Part shown: piece by piece, positions 1-11,400 of the stretch
Numbering within the stretch: position 1 is the stretch's first letter
Layout: each line of letters begins with the position of its first letter
Source: Moesziomyces globuligerus
Lineage: Eukaryota; Basidiomycota; Ustilaginomycetes; Ustilaginales; Ustilaginaceae
Length of the DNA stretch: 64,000 nt
Reading direction: 5' to 3'
NCBI GenBank assembly: GCA_030849465.1
Contig: JARVLF010000015.1
Span: 744,001-808,000, forward strand
Notes under the pieces: model-generated
Databases searched by the model: none
The model's input: only the letters and a program-made list of their open reading frames with translations
What the model was told of the DNA's origin: nothing
Program-made: the position numbers and the translations under genes

Positions 1-498
1 ATGCGTCTGCATCTTCCGCTCCCGCCCGCGAGGCATCCGGACGAAAGCCCCGTGGCGGCACTGCCGATCGTGCACGTCTACAACAACGCAGATCCGATCG
101 CGACGGGTCAGTGCAACGGCGCGGCCTCGGTGTGCTCGAGCTTCGGCTACGCGATGGAATCCAAGTGCCACGCAGGCAGGAGCATCGTCTACGACACGAT
201 GGGCAAGCTCGGCTGGTCGCAGACGGTCAACGCGCACCGCATCAACTCGCTCGTCGACGACGTGCTCTCCGAAGACTGGAGCGACAAGGTGCGCAAGAAG
301 AAGGCCAAGTCGGCTATCAGGCAGGTCGAGACGCAGGGGTGGAGATGGCCCTGGCATAGAGGCAGCGATCCCGACGACGATACCGATGGCGATACCAACG
401 AAGACGATAAGCTCGCCGTGCCCAGAGCGAGGTCCGAGGAAAGGTGCCGCGACTGCACCAACTGGCATTTCACCGACGACGAGTCTGACCAAGCCTAG
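1..498 (+). CDS. ATG15: ATG15-type autophagic phospholipase, C-terminal part only
   Basis: The open frame enters from the left edge and stops at TAG 496-498. The ATG at position 1 is probably an internal Met, because the first residues (RLHLPLPP) match the ATG15 segment that follows the lipase nucleophile. The block HVYNNADPI...CNGAASVC...SKCHAGRSIVYDT...KLGW and the closing CRDCTNW are characteristic of ATG15/Cvt17. Asp31 (in NADPI) and His79 (in NAHRI) are 48 residues apart, the spacing I expect for the catalytic Asp and His of this family; the GxSxG serine would lie outside the window. ATG15 is a vacuolar lipase, delivered as a membrane protein through the multivesicular body route, that breaks down autophagic bodies. 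The C-terminal tail is acidic and disordered. Assignment rests on the conserved C-terminal block only. Confidence 0.85.
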   Translation: MRLHLPLPPARHPDESPVAALPIVHVYNNADPIATGQCNGAASVCSSFGYAMESKCHAGRSIVYDTMGKLGWSQTVNAHRINSLVDDVLSEDWSDKVRKKKAKSAIRQVETQGWRWPWHRGSDPDDDTDGDTNEDDKLAVPRARSEERCRDCTNWHFTDDESDQA

Positions 499-1210
499 CG
501 GTCTCTCTGCTTCCTTCCCTCCAGTATAGTAACTCGACGTTCCGGCTTTTTTTTTTCGGGCTTCCAAGCATCGCATCGTAAGCATACCCGTATCTTGTAC
601 ATCTGCACTCTAGAACTCTCTCCGCATCTCGCTTTTGCGGCTGCTACAGATGGGGCGGGCGGAGTGCGGGGGACGCGTAGATGAAAGGGTGCCCCTGCAG
701 CAGGCGGGCCGGAGGCGTGTGTTAGAGTTGGAAACTTGAGTCGACTGCCGCCTGTGTAGACACTGAGACAGAGAGAGGGTGAGCGGCGGTGTGTTATCAA
801 AGTGGCAGAAGGGCAGCACAGCCTCTTTGCCGAAATGCACGATTTTTGGCTGGGCGGCTCGGACACGCCGCCCGCTCTCGCGCTTCGCATTCTCTCGCTC
901 GCGCTCTCGTGCCCGAATGCACACCCAACCCACCACCAGCGCGACCCGCAGCTTCGGGGGGGCGCCAGCCCAACACGCGCCAGGCGGCCTGCACTTCTTG
1001 GCACCACCACCATCTGCGCTATTCCTTGGTGATTGCAGGCGTTTAGGAGCTCACAGCCGCGCTGGTCGCGTCGACACTTGTCTCTTCCCAGCACGCACGC
1101 GCACGCACGAACGCCAGGCCGCGTCCCGACTCTGCTACACGAGCCCAACCAAGACGTACGGCCCAAGTCCCTGGCACGGAAGGTCGATTATACCCCCTCG
1201 CTCGGCAGTC
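499..1210. other. Intergenic: ATG15 3' flank and TVP38 5' flank
   Basis: No supported gene. The frame of the next gene stays open upstream to 779, but that part has no recognisable domain and mostly low-complexity residues, so I treat it as 5' leader. A single ACGCGT hexamer lies at 673-678. Confidence 0.5.
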
Positions 1211-3181
1211 ATGTCGAATCCATACTACCCTCAGCCCGGGCGGCAGCCGGCGTATGATAACCCGCTCAGCAGCCCCTATGCCGGTCCGAATGCAGAGCCC
1301 TACGGCGCGTACGGCGGCTCGAATGCGTCGGGGCGTCGTCCCGAGTTGCCTCACTCGGCGTCGCGGACGCACATGCTGCCTGCCGATTACCACCACCAGC
1401 CCCGCCCCCACGAAGCGGAGCAGGACGGTTTGGACTACTACCACTATCACGGCCAACCTGTGTCGCAGCAGCCGCAGCTCTACCACGACCCGTACGCGAC
1501 GCTGACGCCGACCAACGACCGGCTACGACCCGACTTGTCCGACGACAATCTCATGCGTCGCTACTCGAAGGACACGCAGCGAGCCTCGGACGATGCGCAC
1601 GATCAGACGCTGCGCGGCACGCACTACCTGCTCGCCAAGGACCACCACACCGGTCGGCTCGGCTACGGCAGGGGCCAGCGCATCGAAGCTACCGATGGCC
1701 TCTTGCCCGACACGCCGCCGGATCCGGCACGGCTCAACGCCGAACAGCGCGAGATCATGAAGCAGTTTCCGCCCGACCTCGACGACGAGGGCGGCGGCAA
1801 GAGCGGCCTGCAGGCGGCGCTCGACCTGCTCAAGGACTGGAAGTCGTGGTTCCAACTCAAGTATCTGCACTGGTGGATCATGCTCGCCGTCGTCATCGCG
1901 CTCGTCGCACTCACCACCATCTACCACCGCCAGATCGTCGACTGGCTCACGCCCATCTCGAAAAAGGTCACCACCGTCGCCTGGGGCTGGATCATCCCCG
2001 TGGCCATCCTGTTCATCATCTCATTCCCGCCGCTCTTTGGTCACGAGATTGTGCTCATCCTCGTCGGCCTCGTCTACGGCATCTGGATCGGGTTCGGGAT
2101 TGCTTCGCTCGGCACGCTCCTCGGCGAGATCGGCAACTTTTACGCCTTCAAACACTGCCTGCGCTCCATGGCGGCGAGCTACGAGCGCAAAAACATCCAC
2201 TACGCCTGCATGGCCGAGATGGTCCGCGACGGCGGGTTCTGGGTCATGTTTCTCGCGCGTCTCTCGGCTATCCCCGGTCACTTTACCACCGCCGTGTTCG
2301 CCACGGTGGGCATGAACATCTTTGTGTTTACGTTTGCTGCCGTGTTGGCGCTGCCCAAGCAGCTGCTCATCGTCTACCTCGGCGTGGCCATCAAGAACTC
2401 GGGCGACGGAACCGAGGATACCAAGAGCAAGATCATCAAGTACGTCGTGCTCGCCATCTCGTTTGTCATCACCGTCTGGACCGCCTACTGGCTCTACCAG
2501 AAGATGGAAAAGGTGCGCCCCGCCGTCAGCGCCCGCTTGAGGCAGAAGCGCTACGAGCTGCTGCTTCAGGCTAGGACGCCGGGTACAGAGGGGTTCAGTG
2601 GTGAGCATCGCCACTCGTACCCGCCCAGGATCGGTGCGGGTGCGGTAGGATATGGCGCCGAGACGAGACCGTTTGGCGTAGACGAGATGTACAACGGCCA
2701 TCCCGCCGACGTCTCGAGCGAGTCGTACGACCCGCCTCCCCCCACCCACCTCGCCGGCGGCAGACTACCCATCGTCCGCCCACCCGCGCATCCGCGAGAC
2801 GCGCCAGAACAAAGAGATCCGAGAGATCAAAGACACCCAAGAGAAGCAAGAGATGCAAGAGATGCAAGAGATCCTAGGGAAGGAAGGGAAGCAAGAGAGG
2901 CGGGGGAAGCAAGGGGGATGCAGGAGGCGAGGGAGGCGAGGGCGCCGCAGTTCCATCGGCCGATTCGGGCGGCGGCGACGTCGCCGTTCAGCGATCCGCG
3001 CGGCGCAGGCGAGGAGGCGGCGCCGCTGACCAACGCGACGGGCGAGTGGGCGTCGACCTCGTCGCTCGCGAGCCCCGTCGACGGACCGCCTCCGGACTAC
3101 TCTTCGCACATCCACCTGCCGCCGCAGCCGCAGGCGCACATTGTCGATCCCACCGTCCAACGCTACCATCTCACAGACTAG
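1211..3181 (+). CDS. TVP38: TVP38/TMEM64 family (VTT domain) membrane protein
   Basis: 656 residues from ATG 1211 (MSNPYYPQPG). This start was preferred over the open frame upstream because it opens a typical disordered cytosolic N-terminus and the upstream part looks non-coding. After about 215 polar residues come hydrophobic segments near 220-240, 257-276, 278-307 and 350-400, and a last one near 412-431. The core contains the VTT signature: FPPLFGHEIVLILVGLVYG, then GEIGNFYAFKHCLR and FLARLSAIPGHFTTAVFA. Yeast Tvp38 is a Golgi membrane protein of Tlg2 vesicles; VTT proteins are related to DedA and to the lipid scramblases TMEM41B/VMP1, so lipid movement is a plausible role but not shown here. 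The C-terminal tail carries an Arg/Asp/Glu/Ala tandem repeat (about 2800-2950). The gene converges on COA1 with about 140 bases between stops. Confidence 0.85.
   Translation: MSNPYYPQPGRQPAYDNPLSSPYAGPNAEPYGAYGGSNASGRRPELPHSASRTHMLPADYHHQPRPHEAEQDGLDYYHYHGQPVSQQPQLYHDPYATLTPTNDRLRPDLSDDNLMRRYSKDTQRASDDAHDQTLRGTHYLLAKDHHTGRLGYGRGQRIEATDGLLPDTPPDPARLNAEQREIMKQFPPDLDDEGGGKSGLQAALDLLKDWKSWFQLKYLHWWIMLAVVIALVALTTIYHRQIVDWLTPISKKVTTVAWGWIIPVAILFIISFPPLFGHEIVLILVGLVYGIWIGFGIASLGTLLGEIGNFYAFKHCLRSMAASYERKNIHYACMAEMVRDGGFWVMFLARLSAIPGHFTTAVFATVGMNIFVFTFAAVLALPKQLLIVYLGVAIKNSGDGTEDTKSKIIKYVVLAISFVITVWTAYWLYQKMEKVRPAVSARLRQKRYELLLQARTPGTEGFSGEHRHSYPPRIGAGAVGYGAETRPFGVDEMYNGHPADVSSESYDPPPPTHLAGGRLPIVRPPAHPRDAPEQRDPRDQRHPREARDARDARDPREGREAREAGEARGMQEAREARAPQFHRPIRAAATSPFSDPRGAGEEAAPLTNATGEWASTSSLASPVDGPPPDYSSHIHLPPQPQAHIVDPTVQRYHLTD
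2800..2950 (+). repeat. Coding tandem repeat in the TVP38 tail
   Basis: Imperfect short repeats of the type gagatgcaa / gagaagcaa encode alternating basic and acidic residues (RDARDARDPREGREAREAGEA). They lie after the last membrane segment, so the tail is a variable, probably helical charged stretch. Confidence 0.7.
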
Positions 3182-3320
3182 CTTTCCCCACCCCAACTTT
3201 TTTTTCCCTTCAACACCTTGCTTTTTTTTTCATGGACATTTGGGTTTTTTTCTCCTTGCCCCGGCGGTGGTTTGGGGTTTGGCAATTGAGTTTGTCATGT
3301 TGTGAAGAGGGGGTTTGGGA

Positions 3321-3941
3321 TTAGATGATGTCGCCAGAGTCAGAGTCGATGGAAGATAGGCCATGGTCTAGCAAGCTGACGGAGTGGCCTGTTTGGTCAT
3401 GGACGACGAGGAATCGGATGATGTCAAAGGGGGCATGTTTATGAGCACGGATGCTGGTAAAGTAGACTGTGGCCGTTTGATCTTCGCTAGCGGTGGTGAT
3501 TTTGAAGCTCAGATCGACACGACCCTGCATCATATTCACCGCGCCCTTAACCCTGGGTACACCGCCTAGGTAGAGTTCCTTCTTGAGCATCGGAGGATTC
3601 GAGAGGAGGTTGTGGATGGAGGGGGAGGTTTTGAGTTGCGTGACGATCGACTTGAAGATCGACGATCCGAGCTTTTCCTTGTTGGTAGCATAGAGTGTAA
3701 ATGCTCCCCACGATCCCAGCGCCGCCAAAACCGCAAACGTCAGCACGGGAAGTGGATTCGGCACCCGCGGTAGCTCCCCTCGTCGCACCTGCGTAATCCT
3801 CCCCGAACTGCTACCTCCCCTCCCCAAAGACATCCCTCGACCATGTCCAAGATCGAGAACAGCTCGAACAGGTTCAAGCCGTCCAAGAGGCTTGTGCGGA
3901 CCGCCGATGAGACCCTGTCGAAGAAATCGTGTAGAGAACAT
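3321..3941 (-). CDS. COA1: COA1-like cytochrome c oxidase assembly factor
   Basis: 206 residues, no intron. The N-terminus (MFSTRFLRQG) is basic and lacks acidic residues for about 20 positions, as in a mitochondrial presequence. One membrane segment lies at about 64-84 (LPVLTFAVLAALGSWGAFTLY). The following domain has the COA1 layout: SSIFKSIVTQLKTSPSIHNLLS, then LGGVPRVKGAVNMMQGRVDLSF and ATVYFTSIRAH. COA1 acts at the inner mitochondrial membrane in early maturation of Cox1 with Shy1 and Mss51. The identification is by fold layout and motif memory, since the family is weakly conserved; a related small Tim21-like or COA1-domain protein is the main alternative. Confidence 0.7.
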   Translation of the reverse strand: MFSTRFLRQGLIGGPHKPLGRLEPVRAVLDLGHGRGMSLGRGGSSSGRITQVRRGELPRVPNPLPVLTFAVLAALGSWGAFTLYATNKEKLGSSIFKSIVTQLKTSPSIHNLLSNPPMLKKELYLGGVPRVKGAVNMMQGRVDLSFKITTASEDQTATVYFTSIRAHKHAPFDIIRFLVVHDQTGHSVSLLDHGLSSIDSDSGDII

Positions 3942-4827
3942 GGCTGGCTTGTATGAGCTCCTCGTATGCCTGAGCTAGATCGATCCAAGTGTCGACAAAA
4001 CAGAACCGGACCAAAGGTACCTCCCTAATGTCAAAGGAAAGCGGCGACTGAAATCCCGCTTCCGGTGGTAGGAGTGCTGCTCGACTGCTCGGTCTGTCGT
4101 TCCGCCCAAGCTAGTCGTCCAGCCTCGTCGTTCTTCCTCAAGAGTCCGCGCTTGGACGAGGTAGCGATGATGGAGCGAGCCCAAGCTGCAACACGCCGCG
4201 CACCCGGCTCCAAAAATCCCCATCCCAAACTCCACACACCCTTGGCAATCCTCGCTTAGTCAAATCCACCAAATCACACTTTTTCTCCACATCCTCCACC
4301 CTGCCAACGCTGCGCGGGAACGGTTTTTGATCATTAGACGGCGAAAAAAGGCATGCCAAGAAACAGAAAAAGACCTGCGTACAACGCACACCTAGCATGC
4401 ACGTCAAAGGCAGAAGAAACATACGTGCCTAAGAGGAAAAAGAGGAAAGACTGAAAGAGTGGATGTGTGGGCAAGAGAGAGAGAGAGAGCGAGAGGGAGA
4501 GAGAGCCAGAAAACAGGGCGAGACAGCGCGCAGGTAGAAGGCAGTGACGCGACTCAGGAGCATGAAGCGAGCACGAGAAGCAGGTGAGCAGGCAGACTGC
4601 GAGCAGACGGAGCGAACGGCAGAGCGCGCGTGCTTGCGGGCAATGATGGAGAGGGAGGCGGAATGCAAGTCCGAAGCGTGCGGATCGCCCTCGAGTCGAA
4701 GCGACGGCAGCGCGTCACGCCGACCTGCATCCATGGGTATTGTTGCCTCGCAATGCTGCTGCCTGCCGACGTTTCCTCAACCGCTCCTCGTGCTGCTCGT
4801 CGGCTCCTGTCGACACCGCATACGCGT
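3942..4827. other. Intergenic between COA1 and casein kinase I
   Basis: No supported gene. It should hold the COA1 promoter (3942 upward) and the casein kinase 3' UTR (below 4828). A GA-rich simple repeat sits at about 4470-4505. Confidence 0.5.
4470..4505. repeat. GA-rich simple repeat
   Basis: Nearly pure purine run made of gagaga units with a few interruptions (gagagagagagagcgagagg). Intergenic. Confidence 0.8.
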
Positions 4828-6306
4828 TCAGCCGCATCGACACGTCAAGACGTCGACGAGCTTCTGTCCAAACGTCTTGCGCTCGGCAGGGTGCTCTTCG
4901 CCGTTGGCGATGCCCACCGCCTGCCTCGTCTCGGCGCCACGACGTGCGTCGAGGTTGCCTGACGACATGCCCGTCGGAGTCATGTGGCCCACGTGGCTGT
5001 GCTCCCTCGTTCCGTTCTGGGTGGGGATGCCGGCCACGGTCGCATCGTGCACAGCGACGTTGGAAGCGTGGCCGACGCCGCCGTAGCCCGAACCGTTGCC
5101 GTTAAAGTCGGCGTGGCTGGCGCGCAGCTGCGCCGCCTGCGAACGCTCGCTCTGCATGTGCTGCTGCGCACCGCCCGACTTGCGTGCGCCCTTGGAGCCG
5201 TTGCGGGCGAGCGCCGCCTGCGAGTGCTGAGCGGCGGCGGCGGCGGCCGAGGCCTGCGGGACCGCCGAGGCGCGCGTCTCGCGATGGCGCTCTCGGTCGT
5301 CGCGACGGTCGCGGTTGGTGCCGGCCTCCCAGCCCTTGCCGTTGTTGAGGAGCATCCAGTCAAAGACGCCGTCCTCCTGCTCGCCGGAGCTCTTGAGCAC
5401 CTTTGTGAAGAGCTCGCGCAAAAAGTCGTAGTCCGGGGTCTCTTCGAAGCCGAGCTTGCGGACGTAGTTGAGGTAGATGCCAAACTCCTCGGGGAAGCCT
5501 TCGCAGAGCTCCTTGATGGGCGTGCTCTGCTTCTTTTCGCCGATCTTTTCGTACTTTTGCTTGTTGGTGGCGGCCTTGAGGCCCTGCCATGGGAGGCCGC
5601 CGCGGAGGAAGTACATAAAGACGTGACCGAGCGCCTCGAGGTCGTCTCTGCGCGACTGTTCGCGGCCGAGGTGGGTGTTGATGGACATGTAACGGGCGGT
5701 GCCGCTCAAGGACTTGCGCTCGCGGTAGGGGATGTGCTGCTTGGTCTTGGGATCGCGGTACTGCTTGGCCATGCCAAAGTCGACGACGTGGACGAGGTTG
5801 GCGCCCTTGGTCATGGGACGGCCGATGAGGAAGTTGTCGGGCTTGATGTCGCGGTAGATGAGGTTCTTCTCGTGGATGGTCTGCACGCGGGTGATCATCT
5901 GCTTTGCGGTCATGACGACGGTCTTGATGCTGAACTTGCGGCCGCACATGTCGAAGAGGTCCTCGAGCGAAGGGCCGAGGAGGTCGATGACGAGGATGTT
6001 GTGAAGGCCCTCCTGGCCAAAGTAGTAGACCTGGGGGATGCCGGGGCAGCCGGCGAGGATCTTGTAGGTGCGGTACTCATCGCGGAGCTGGGGGGCGTCG
6101 GACTTTCTGGGCTCGAACTTGATGGCGACGGTCTGCGAGTTGAGGAGGTTGGTGCCTTCGAAGATGACGCCGAAGGAGCCCTCTCCGATCTTTTTGCCGA
6201 CGCGGTAGTGGACGCCGACGACGTTGGAGCCGGAGCTGGCGTGCGAGGCGTGCGAGGTCATCTGTGCAAACGAATGGTGGTAGGGCTGCGAGGTGGCGTG
6301 TGCCAT
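4828..6306 (-). CDS. Casein kinase I, Yck1/2 (Cki) type, membrane-associated
   Basis: 492 residues, no intron. The kinase domain covers about residues 30-300 and has all CK1 landmarks: the glycine loop [13 protein letters not shown], the catalytic loop [15 protein letters not shown] inside [12 protein letters not shown], and the CK1 signature [19 protein letters not shown] followed by [19 protein letters not shown] long Ala/Ser/Gln-rich linker follows, and the protein ends [14 protein letters not shown]. Two cysteines near the end resemble the palmitoylated tail that anchors yeast Yck1/2 to the plasma membrane, which favours the Yck class over Hrr25. In yeast these kinases act in nutrient sensing, endocytosis and morphogenesis. 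The start at 6306 fits; a second Met 15 codons in is possible. Confidence 0.95.
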   Translation of the reverse strand: MAHATSQPYHHSFAQMTSHASHASSGSNVVGVHYRVGKKIGEGSFGVIFEGTNLLNSQTVAIKFEPRKSDAPQLRDEYRTYKILAGCPGIPQVYYFGQEGLHNILVIDLLGPSLEDLFDMCGRKFSIKTVVMTAKQMITRVQTIHEKNLIYRDIKPDNFLIGRPMTKGANLVHVVDFGMAKQYRDPKTKQHIPYRERKSLSGTARYMSINTHLGREQSRRDDLEALGHVFMYFLRGGLPWQGLKAATNKQKYEKIGEKKQSTPIKELCEGFPEEFGIYLNYVRKLGFEETPDYDFLRELFTKVLKSSGEQEDGVFDWMLLNNGKGWEAGTNRDRRDDRERHRETRASAVPQASAAAAAAQHSQAALARNGSKGARKSGGAQQHMQSERSQAAQLRASHADFNGNGSGYGGVGHASNVAVHDATVAGIPTQNGTREHSHVGHMTPTGMSSGNLDARRGAETRQAVGIANGEEHPAERKTFGQKLVDVLTCRCG

Positions 6307-6908
6307 GGGCTTGGTGATGCGGGGCAGAAGCTGGACCGAGCCAAGGCGAGACCGGGGGTCGGAGGTGGTTGGAGGATTGGGCGTAGGTATGCCGTACGCT
6401 TCGAGACGAAGATGGGCGAAAGCGAGGATGGATCCAGCAAAGACGAAAAGGAGGCCGAGGTGGAGTGATGCAAGAGGATGACGGTAGACGATGTGGAGCC
6501 AGAGGGCAGTGCTATGGAATTTTTGCGTGAGGTTGGTGGGCGGGTTTGCAGACTCGATTGGAGTGGATATCGAGAGATGAGAGGAGGATGGAGCTAGGTC
6601 GACGCCGTCTTTGTGCGGTGCTGCGAAGCGGTTTGAAGGGGTGTGAGTGGATGATGAAGCGGTGTTTGACGATGCGTGGATGCGACGGCGCCAAAGTGAC
6701 GATGAATGAGATGAGAGCTCGGACCAAAGTTGCGGCTAGCGCGACGATCGAGCGCAGGAGGAGGAGGAGGAGGGGGAGGAGGATGCGCCCAGACGAGGTG
6801 GGTTAGGGGAAGCGGAGGGGCAGGAAGGGGGGGTGCGTGAGCGGTGAGCGGTGAGCGGAAGATGGGAGGAGGAGGTGAAAGAGGGTGAGCCGAAGCTTGA
6901 GCCAGGGC

Positions 6909-6962
6909 GGGTGAGAGTGCGAGTGCGAGTGCGAGTGCGAGTGCGGGTGCGGGTGCGGGTGC
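6909..6962. repeat. Hexanucleotide repeat (gagtgc / gggtgc)
   Basis: About five gagtgc units followed by three gggtgc units, head to tail, upstream of the casein kinase start. Confidence 0.85.
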
Positions 6963-7097
6963 GGTGCTGCTTCGGTGTTGCTGCTGGCTGGCTGGCTGGC
7001 CGCGTGCGTGGGCGGGCGAGTCGGGTCGAAGCTGGCCAGCGCAGGCCAGCGCAGGCTAGCGCAGGGCCACAGATGTGCGCCTCCAGAGGGGTTCAAC

Positions 7098-7125
7098 GCA
7101 GCAGCAGCAGCAGCAGCAGCAGCAG
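7098..7125. repeat. (GCA)9 trinucleotide microsatellite
   Basis: Nine uninterrupted GCA units, intergenic. Confidence 0.9.
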
Positions 7126-7691
7126 CTGCCGCCCGAGTGGATGCGATCTGTCCGCTCAAACCCCAACCCGAGGAGCCGCCGTTCTCTGCAAGCACACTTT
7201 CCTGGGAGCTCCTGGCTGGGCTAGCTGGCTGGCCGCAGAGCCTACGCCCACTCGTGACTGGTTGACGCCCGAAAAAAGCACACGAAATGGGGGGCACGGC
7301 TGGGCGAGGCTGAGAATTTAGAAATGCGTCAAATTTGGAATTTTGGCATATGGCATTTTCCGAAAGCACACTCCGTCTACCCAGCGCGGAGCTTCCAGCG
7401 CACACGCCGCCGCCAGGCACACGGCGTCGATCAGCCAGAGGCGGGCATTGTTTGGCGCTAGGCTCTGCGCCAGTCACATTCGACCTGTCTACAGTCACAC
7501 AAGCCCCGCCCGCACTCTCCATTGACAAGTCCCAAGCCCTGCACTGCACTGCGCTCATGACCGGTAGTTGCCTAGTGATCTTCGGTGGATGGTTTTTGGT
7601 CATGATATGCATCCTGGGTGAATGTCGTCCACAGCTGGCAGTGCTTTGTGCTGGTGACCATCGCCGCTTGCGGATGTGATGAGCGCCGAGG

Positions 7692-7742
7692 GTGCAGCAG
7701 CACGCAGCAGCACGCAGCAGCACGCAGCAGCACGCAGCAGCG
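7692..7742. repeat. 10-bp tandem repeat, unit cagcacgcag
   Basis: Four to five head-to-tail copies of cagcacgcag with no mismatches in the core copies. Intergenic, upstream of the casein kinase promoter and downstream of POL5. Confidence 0.9.
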
Positions 7743-8411
7743 TTGGGCTGGGATGTTGCACTCGCGGAAAATTCTTGGATGGGGCGGCGTTGAAAACGAC
7801 GTCTCGCAAGAGGCGTAGAATCTGACTTGGCCTTGGGGCTTTCGAGTCCTACTCTGTGGGTAGCTTTGCTCGGCTGCAGATGCATGCAGCGGATTGCACG
7901 GCGCTGATCATCCTCTCGCAGCAACAGCAGCAACAGCAGCAAGTTGGCAGCAGCAAGCGGCGCTAAAACCCACCATGCATCCCCCCTTCTCGCTCGCGTC
8001 GACGCTTGAGCGACGCTCGGATCGCACCCTTCCTTGATCCCGCCAAACCCAGAGATCCCTAACAGCCTGACAGCACGCACCCCCACGCCCTGGCTTGCAT
8101 TCTTGTCCGCTCCCCGCCTACGCCCCCATCGGGCCCCCATCGGAGGCGGTCCGAGCTCCGTCACACTTGCTCAGCACCGATGGCGCGAATCCCAATTCAG
8201 CTCGCCCCATCATGGCTAACAAGGCGCGCGATGCTCCCGCCTGCAATACAGCACCGTGATGCGCAAGCCCTCCCGTACGATACCACGACCTAGGCCTTTG
8301 CTACCTTGTCCTGCCCTCCTCTCATCCAGACACACACTCGGAGGATGAGCACACCTTGCCGCTGCTGCGTGTAGAGCCAAAGATCATGCATGTCTAGATT
8401 CCAGGCTTTCG

Positions 8412-11400
8412 TCACTTTTGGTTGGGCTTGACCTTCTTGGCGGGCGAGGCCGACTTGGGCTCGACCTGGCTCGATCCTCTCGCCTCGTCCGCCGCGCGCT
8501 TCTTGGGCTTGGCCTTGCCGCCCTCGCTGGCGGCGGCTTGCGGCTGCACCACCTTGAGCAGCTGCTTCATCAGGTCGTGGATCGACGTCGACGCCTTGAA
8601 GCGCTCCGAGCTCGCCAGCTTGTCCGCCGCCTCGTGCAGCTTGCCCACCTTCCACGCCGCCTGCACCTTGTCGCTCGCGCCCGCCTCGGCGCGCATGCTG
8701 ATCCTCGCCGCCTGCAGCACAAACTTGATCGTGTCCTTCATGTGGTTCGACGTGAGCGCCGAGCCCGACGTCTCGTCCACCGAGTCCGCCACGATCTGCA
8801 CAAAGCAGCTGCTCACCTCGGGCACGAATCCCACCACCTCGTGCTTCTCGGCTCGCTGCGCCATCTGCGTCAGCACCGCCTGCAGCATCGCCAGCACCTG
8901 CACCTGCCGGAACGCACGCGACGCCGCCCCCGGTCGGCAGTGGTCCAGCAGCTCCATTCGCAGCTCCCAGCCCACCAACGGGAAACGTCGGAACGCATCG
9001 ATCAGGAACTCGTGACGCAGTCGGCTCGCCTTTCGCATCAGATAGTCCAGCAGCGAAGCTCGGTACACCTCGACCAGCTTGCCGTCCAGCGCCGACTTGG
9101 CCGCGTCGTCCGCCTTGGACAGCGCCACCTTGGTGAGGTACAGGTTGATCGCCTGGCTCACGTTCGAGACGTCGTTCGACTGCGACTCGCGCGCCTCGGC
9201 GTGCATCTGCTCGAGCAGCGCCGTCAGCTCGGCCGCATCAAACTCCTCGGGCACCGCCTTGGCCTTGCCGATGCGCGTCAGCAGCAGTCCGCGCGCCTTG
9301 TTCGCCAGCTGCTCCGTCTCCTCGTCCCGCGCCTTCCACAGCTCGTACAGCGGCGCGATCAGATCCAGCATCAGCGCGCTCTGCGGCTGCTTGCGCGCAA
9401 ACACCTCGACCAGCTCGAGCACCTTGAAGCGCAGCGCGATCGCCTCCTGCTTGGCCTCCTTCTGGTCGCGCACCGCCGACACGCGCTGCCGGAAGACCTC
9501 GGCCAGCTTGTCGTCCAGCAGCATCATCTCGTCGTCGCCCAGATCCGAGAACTCGACGCTCGACTCCGATCCAGCATCCGACTGCGCGTCCTCGTCGTCT
9601 TCGTCTTGCGCCTTTTCGGTGTCGTCGTCGTCGTCGTCGTCGCCATCGGCGTCGTCGTCGCGGTCGGCCATGCCAGACTCCTTGAGCACCGCACGCACGC
9701 GCAATCGCAGCTCCTCGTCCACCTCTTCGTCCTCGTCCACCTCGTCGTCATCCGCATCCATGTCCGAGTTCGCGTCGCTTTCCTCATCGTCGCTCGTCGC
9801 AGACGTGTCCGACGGCTTGCCCTCCTGGTCCGCCTCGGCGTCTTCGTCGTCCATGTCCTCGTCTTCGTCGTCCTCCTCGTCTGCCGAAGCGGCGTCGTCG
9901 GCAGTGCGGAGGTGCGAGAGGAGCAGACCCATGCTCTCCTTGGTCATGTCCTGCGAGAAGGCTTCAAAGGCGTTGGTCGCCGTGGTGCGCAGGAAGGCCG
10001 AAGAGAGCTCGAGGAAGCTCAGCAGGCAGTCGCACAGCAGCTCGATGCCCGACGGCTCGCCGTCGTCGGCGCTCTTCTTGGTCTTGCGCGAGGCAGCCGA
10101 GGCGGGGAAGAGCTTGTCGGCACATGCACACAGCGGTTCGACCAGGTCCGAGGCGCCGTCGGCAGCGTCGGCCGAAACGAGCAGCGCCGAGAGGAGGAGA
10201 GATTGGAACGCACGCGAGCGCTCCTGCGACTCGGCCGAGGCGCCCTTGGCGAGCTCGAGCTTGCGCACACGCTCGAGACAGCGGACGCCGTCGGCGAGCT
10301 TGGCGGCGATGTCGGCGTCGTGGTCAAAGATCGACTTGAAGCTCTTGTCCGCCTCGAGCTGGAGCAGGATGGCGTGGGCCTTGGCGAGCCAGAGCTGACC
10401 GTCGTGTGCGACGCCGGGCGTCTTCTTACCCGGCGCTGCGGCCGCAGCGCCGTGGGGTGCCTGCTTGGCGAGCTCCGAGACGCTGGAGAGGAAGCGTGCG
10501 CGGGTGACCTGCTTGAGCGAGTCGGCAAAGGCGGGCGTGGGAAGCGAGTCGAGGAGCGCGCGCTTCTTGACGGGCTTCTGCATGGCAAAGTAGCCGTGGG
10601 CGGCGAGGAAGGTGAGGATGTCGAGGATGAGCTGGTCGTCCTTGGGCACGGCGGGGGTGCGTACGAGGAAGAGGAGCTGGTCGAGCGCCCATTTTCTGCG
10701 GTTGGTGATCTCGGCGAGTTCGTCGTGGTCGTCGGTGGGGATGCCCTTGCACATGATGTCGCCGAGGTGCTTGACGTAGTCGCCGACGCGCTCGGTGTCG
10801 AGCGCCGCGAGCACGTGTTCGACCGTCTTTGTCTTTGTGATCGAGTCGAAGTTCGGGTGACCGTTCTTGCCGATGAGCTGGGTGACGAGGACGAAGCCGA
10901 GGTGGGGGTGGTGCTTGACCACGTCCTGGATGGTCTGGGTGGTCTTGAGTGCGGCGCGGTGGAGGAGGCGTTCGCGGTTGCCGAGCTGGTTGATGAGCGT
11001 GCGCATAAAGTTGGGCGTGAAGAGCATCGGCTTGTCCTCGTCGCTAGCGCGCGGCAGAGCGCGCTGGAAGACCTGGAATCCCCACGACTTGCGGTCGTGC
11101 GACGAGGCGGCTGCGAAGAGGGTCTCGTCGACCACGACGCGGTAGAAGTCTGGGAACGACGCGAGCCTAGCTTCGGCATGGGACGAAGGGGCGGCGAAGA
11201 AGACGTCCAAGATGAGGTCCCAGACAAAGTGGATCTTTGCCTGCCAGCGGGAGCGTGCGCCTGCGTTGGGTGCGGTATCGTTTTCTGCGGGGATGGCCTC
11301 CTTGAGCACGCGAGCGAGCTGCGCGAGGTTGGCGGTGGAGAGCGGATGTTCGTTGCGCATCGAGGGCAGGGCGAGCTGGTGGAAGTAATCCGCCGGAGCT

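Larger units (their letters stand above)
6307..8411. other. Gene-free, repeat-rich intergenic stretch of 2.1 kb
   Basis: No supported gene on either strand. It lies between the 5' end of the casein kinase and the 3' end of POL5. Open frames here are made of simple repeats: a 6-mer run at 6909-6962, a (GCA)9 run at 7098-7125, a 10-mer repeat at 7692-7742 and CAGCAA units near 7919-7941. Confidence 0.6.

Noticed and set aside
779..1210. N-terminal extension of TVP38 by 144 codons
   Set aside because: Low-complexity, Arg/Ser/Thr-rich text without any Met at its start and unlike the conserved protein; ATG 1211 gives a normal N-terminus.
4984..6468. 494-codon frame antisense to casein kinase I
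   Set aside because: Val/Leu/Asp/Ala-rich shadow; the kinase on the other strand is certain.
6803..8164. 453-codon minus-strand frame between casein kinase and POL5
   Set aside because: Encoded by microsatellites (His-Ser-His, poly-Ala, Cys-Cys runs); nothing conserved.
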